DNA of 51,785 nucleotides. Origin: Polaromonas sp. A23. Its GTDB lineage: Bacteria; Pseudomonadota; Gammaproteobacteria; Burkholderiales; Burkholderiaceae_C. The DNA is taken from NCBI RefSeq assembly GCF_002001015.1, contig NZ_MUNO01000028.1, positions 1 through 51,785 of the forward strand, read 5' to 3'. Under the pieces are notes generated by a model that saw only the letters and a list, made by a program, of their open reading frames with translations, was not told where the DNA came from and did no database searches. The translations under genes were made by a program, and so were the position numbers. This document shows, one piece after another, positions 51,219 through 51,785 of this stretch (positions are counted from its first letter, which is position 1; each line of letters starts with the position of its first letter).

Positions 51219-51388
51219 GCGTGAACCCGGTCGGATGAAACCCCTGATTCTATGAGCAGGCCCCGCCGCATGGTCCGAACGGGCGTTTCCAGGGCACCCG
51301 GCACCTGAGGGCAAGTGCGCTTGCGGGCGGTGGCGGGATGTTGCTAGCATTTGCCGTCAGCATTTTCTGACGCGCACTGGAGGTTCGA

Positions 51389-51625
51389 ATGAAGCTCATC
51401 CTTGCTGCCGCGGCATTGACCGCCTCGTCACTGGCCTTCGCCCACAACTGCCCGAACGAGATGAAAGCCATTGACGCCAAACTCTCGACCAAGCCTTCGC
51501 TTTCCGCCGCCGACATGAGCAAGGTCAAATCCCTGCGTGCCGACGGAGAGAAGTTTCACAAGGAAGGCAAGCACGACGACTCGATGAAAGCCCTGGGCGG
51601 CGCCAAAAAACTGCTGGGCATTTGA
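51389..51625 (+). CDS. Small secreted helical protein
   Basis: A 78-residue protein. The signal peptide (1-18, LAFA-H) leaves about 60 residues rich in Lys, Ala and Asp with helical periodicity and one Cys (HNCPNEM). GGAGG sits upstream of the ATG. No family is recognised, although many betaproteobacteria have similar small Lys-rich periplasmic proteins. A long perfect hairpin follows at 51655. Confidence 0.65.
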   Translation: MKLILAAAALTASSLAFAHNCPNEMKAIDAKLSTKPSLSAADMSKVKSLRADGEKFHKEGKHDDSMKALGGAKKLLGI

Positions 51626-51654
51626 GTTCAGGGCCTTTGCGTTAAACAGGTCGG

Positions 51655-51688
51655 ATTTCTTGTCAATAGCTGGCTATTGACAAGAAAT
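51655..51688 (+). terminator. 16-bp perfect hairpin after the small secreted protein gene
   Basis: Bases 51655-51670 are the exact reverse complement of 51673-51688, with a 2-base centre. The stem contains CAATAGCTGGCTATTG, which recalls the left arm of the dispersed repeat. No T-run follows, so a terminator role is only likely by position. Confidence 0.5.
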
Positions 51689-51785
51689 TCAACGCAGCGG
51701 ACCGCCCGAGCCCGGATGATCGCGCGCCGCAGGGGACTTGTTCAGCGCTTCCTTAGCTGCCCCGTGCCGACCACACCCCCTCCCC

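Overview
The window looks like a stretch of chromosome from a Comamonadaceae betaproteobacterium, most likely Polaromonas or a close relative such as Rhodoferax or Variovorax. This is inferred from high GC content, the NagR/NagAaGHAb-type salicylate-gentisate genes, the E. coli-type gshA, the glnS and uppP sequences, and a short dispersed repeat of a kind I associate with this family. No phage, insertion sequence, CRISPR array or replication origin was seen. One tRNA gene (Ala, anticodon CGC) is present.

Layout. Positions 1-460 hold nested palindromic intergenic repeats, followed by uppP (minus). From 1554 to 7134 a plus-strand cluster encodes a fused membrane protein (DUF2306-like plus a second four-helix-type membrane domain), a small 2TM protein, two exported or membrane-anchored alpha/beta hydrolases, a second 2TM protein, a LytS-type kinase and a LytTR response regulator. 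Three of the junctions are 4-base ATGA overlaps. A DUF924 protein and a TPR-methyltransferase follow. From 9825 to 12539 lies an array of three DUF3455-like lipoproteins plus one unrelated small membrane protein, with elaborate intergenic hairpins. After a PVYY-repeat secreted protein (minus) come glnS, a DUF3592-like protein, an exported methyltransferase-fold protein, small membrane and soluble proteins, and a Tat-type M23 peptidase.

From 30191 down to 18626 (minus) is the main metabolic island. Its genes are a ferredoxin reductase (nagAa), gentisate dioxygenase (nagI), fumarylpyruvate hydrolase (nagK), salicylate 5-hydroxylase large and small subunits (nagG, nagH), Rieske ferredoxin (nagAb), a complete branched-chain-type ABC importer (binding protein, LivH, LivM, LivG, LivF), maleylpyruvate isomerase (nagL) and a second periplasmic binding protein. 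A NahR/NagR-type LysR gene diverges at 30366. Together these predict uptake of salicylate or a related aromatic acid, 5-hydroxylation to gentisate, ring cleavage to maleylpyruvate, isomerisation and hydrolysis to pyruvate and fumarate. The divergent promoter region contains a plausible NahR-like box.

From 31576 to the right end the window is mixed core and accessory genes: a phasin-like protein, an SRPBCC/ArsR pair, a multi-PAS histidine kinase, a haloacid dehalogenase, RluE, a DUF2242 lipoprotein, tRNA-Ala, an exported FAH/hydratase-like protein, a GDSL lipoprotein esterase, a duplicated-domain secreted protein, an AhpD-like/HxlR divergent pair with paired operator-like repeats, a DHH phosphoesterase, a zinc-ribbon methyltransferase, an orphan molybdopterin-binding hydroxylase subunit, a stand-alone receiver protein, RbgA/YlqF GTPase, gshA, a carboxylesterase and a tiny secreted protein.

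The most striking non-gene signal is a family of about 60-bp two-hairpin repeats. Seven intergenic copies lie at gene ends. One copy is embedded in frame in the LytTR regulator between its receiver and DNA-binding domains, and a half-copy lies near the 3' end of the partner kinase gene. Starts were chosen from Shine-Dalgarno sequences, overlaps and domain boundaries. Functional names rest on recognised motifs, without database searches.
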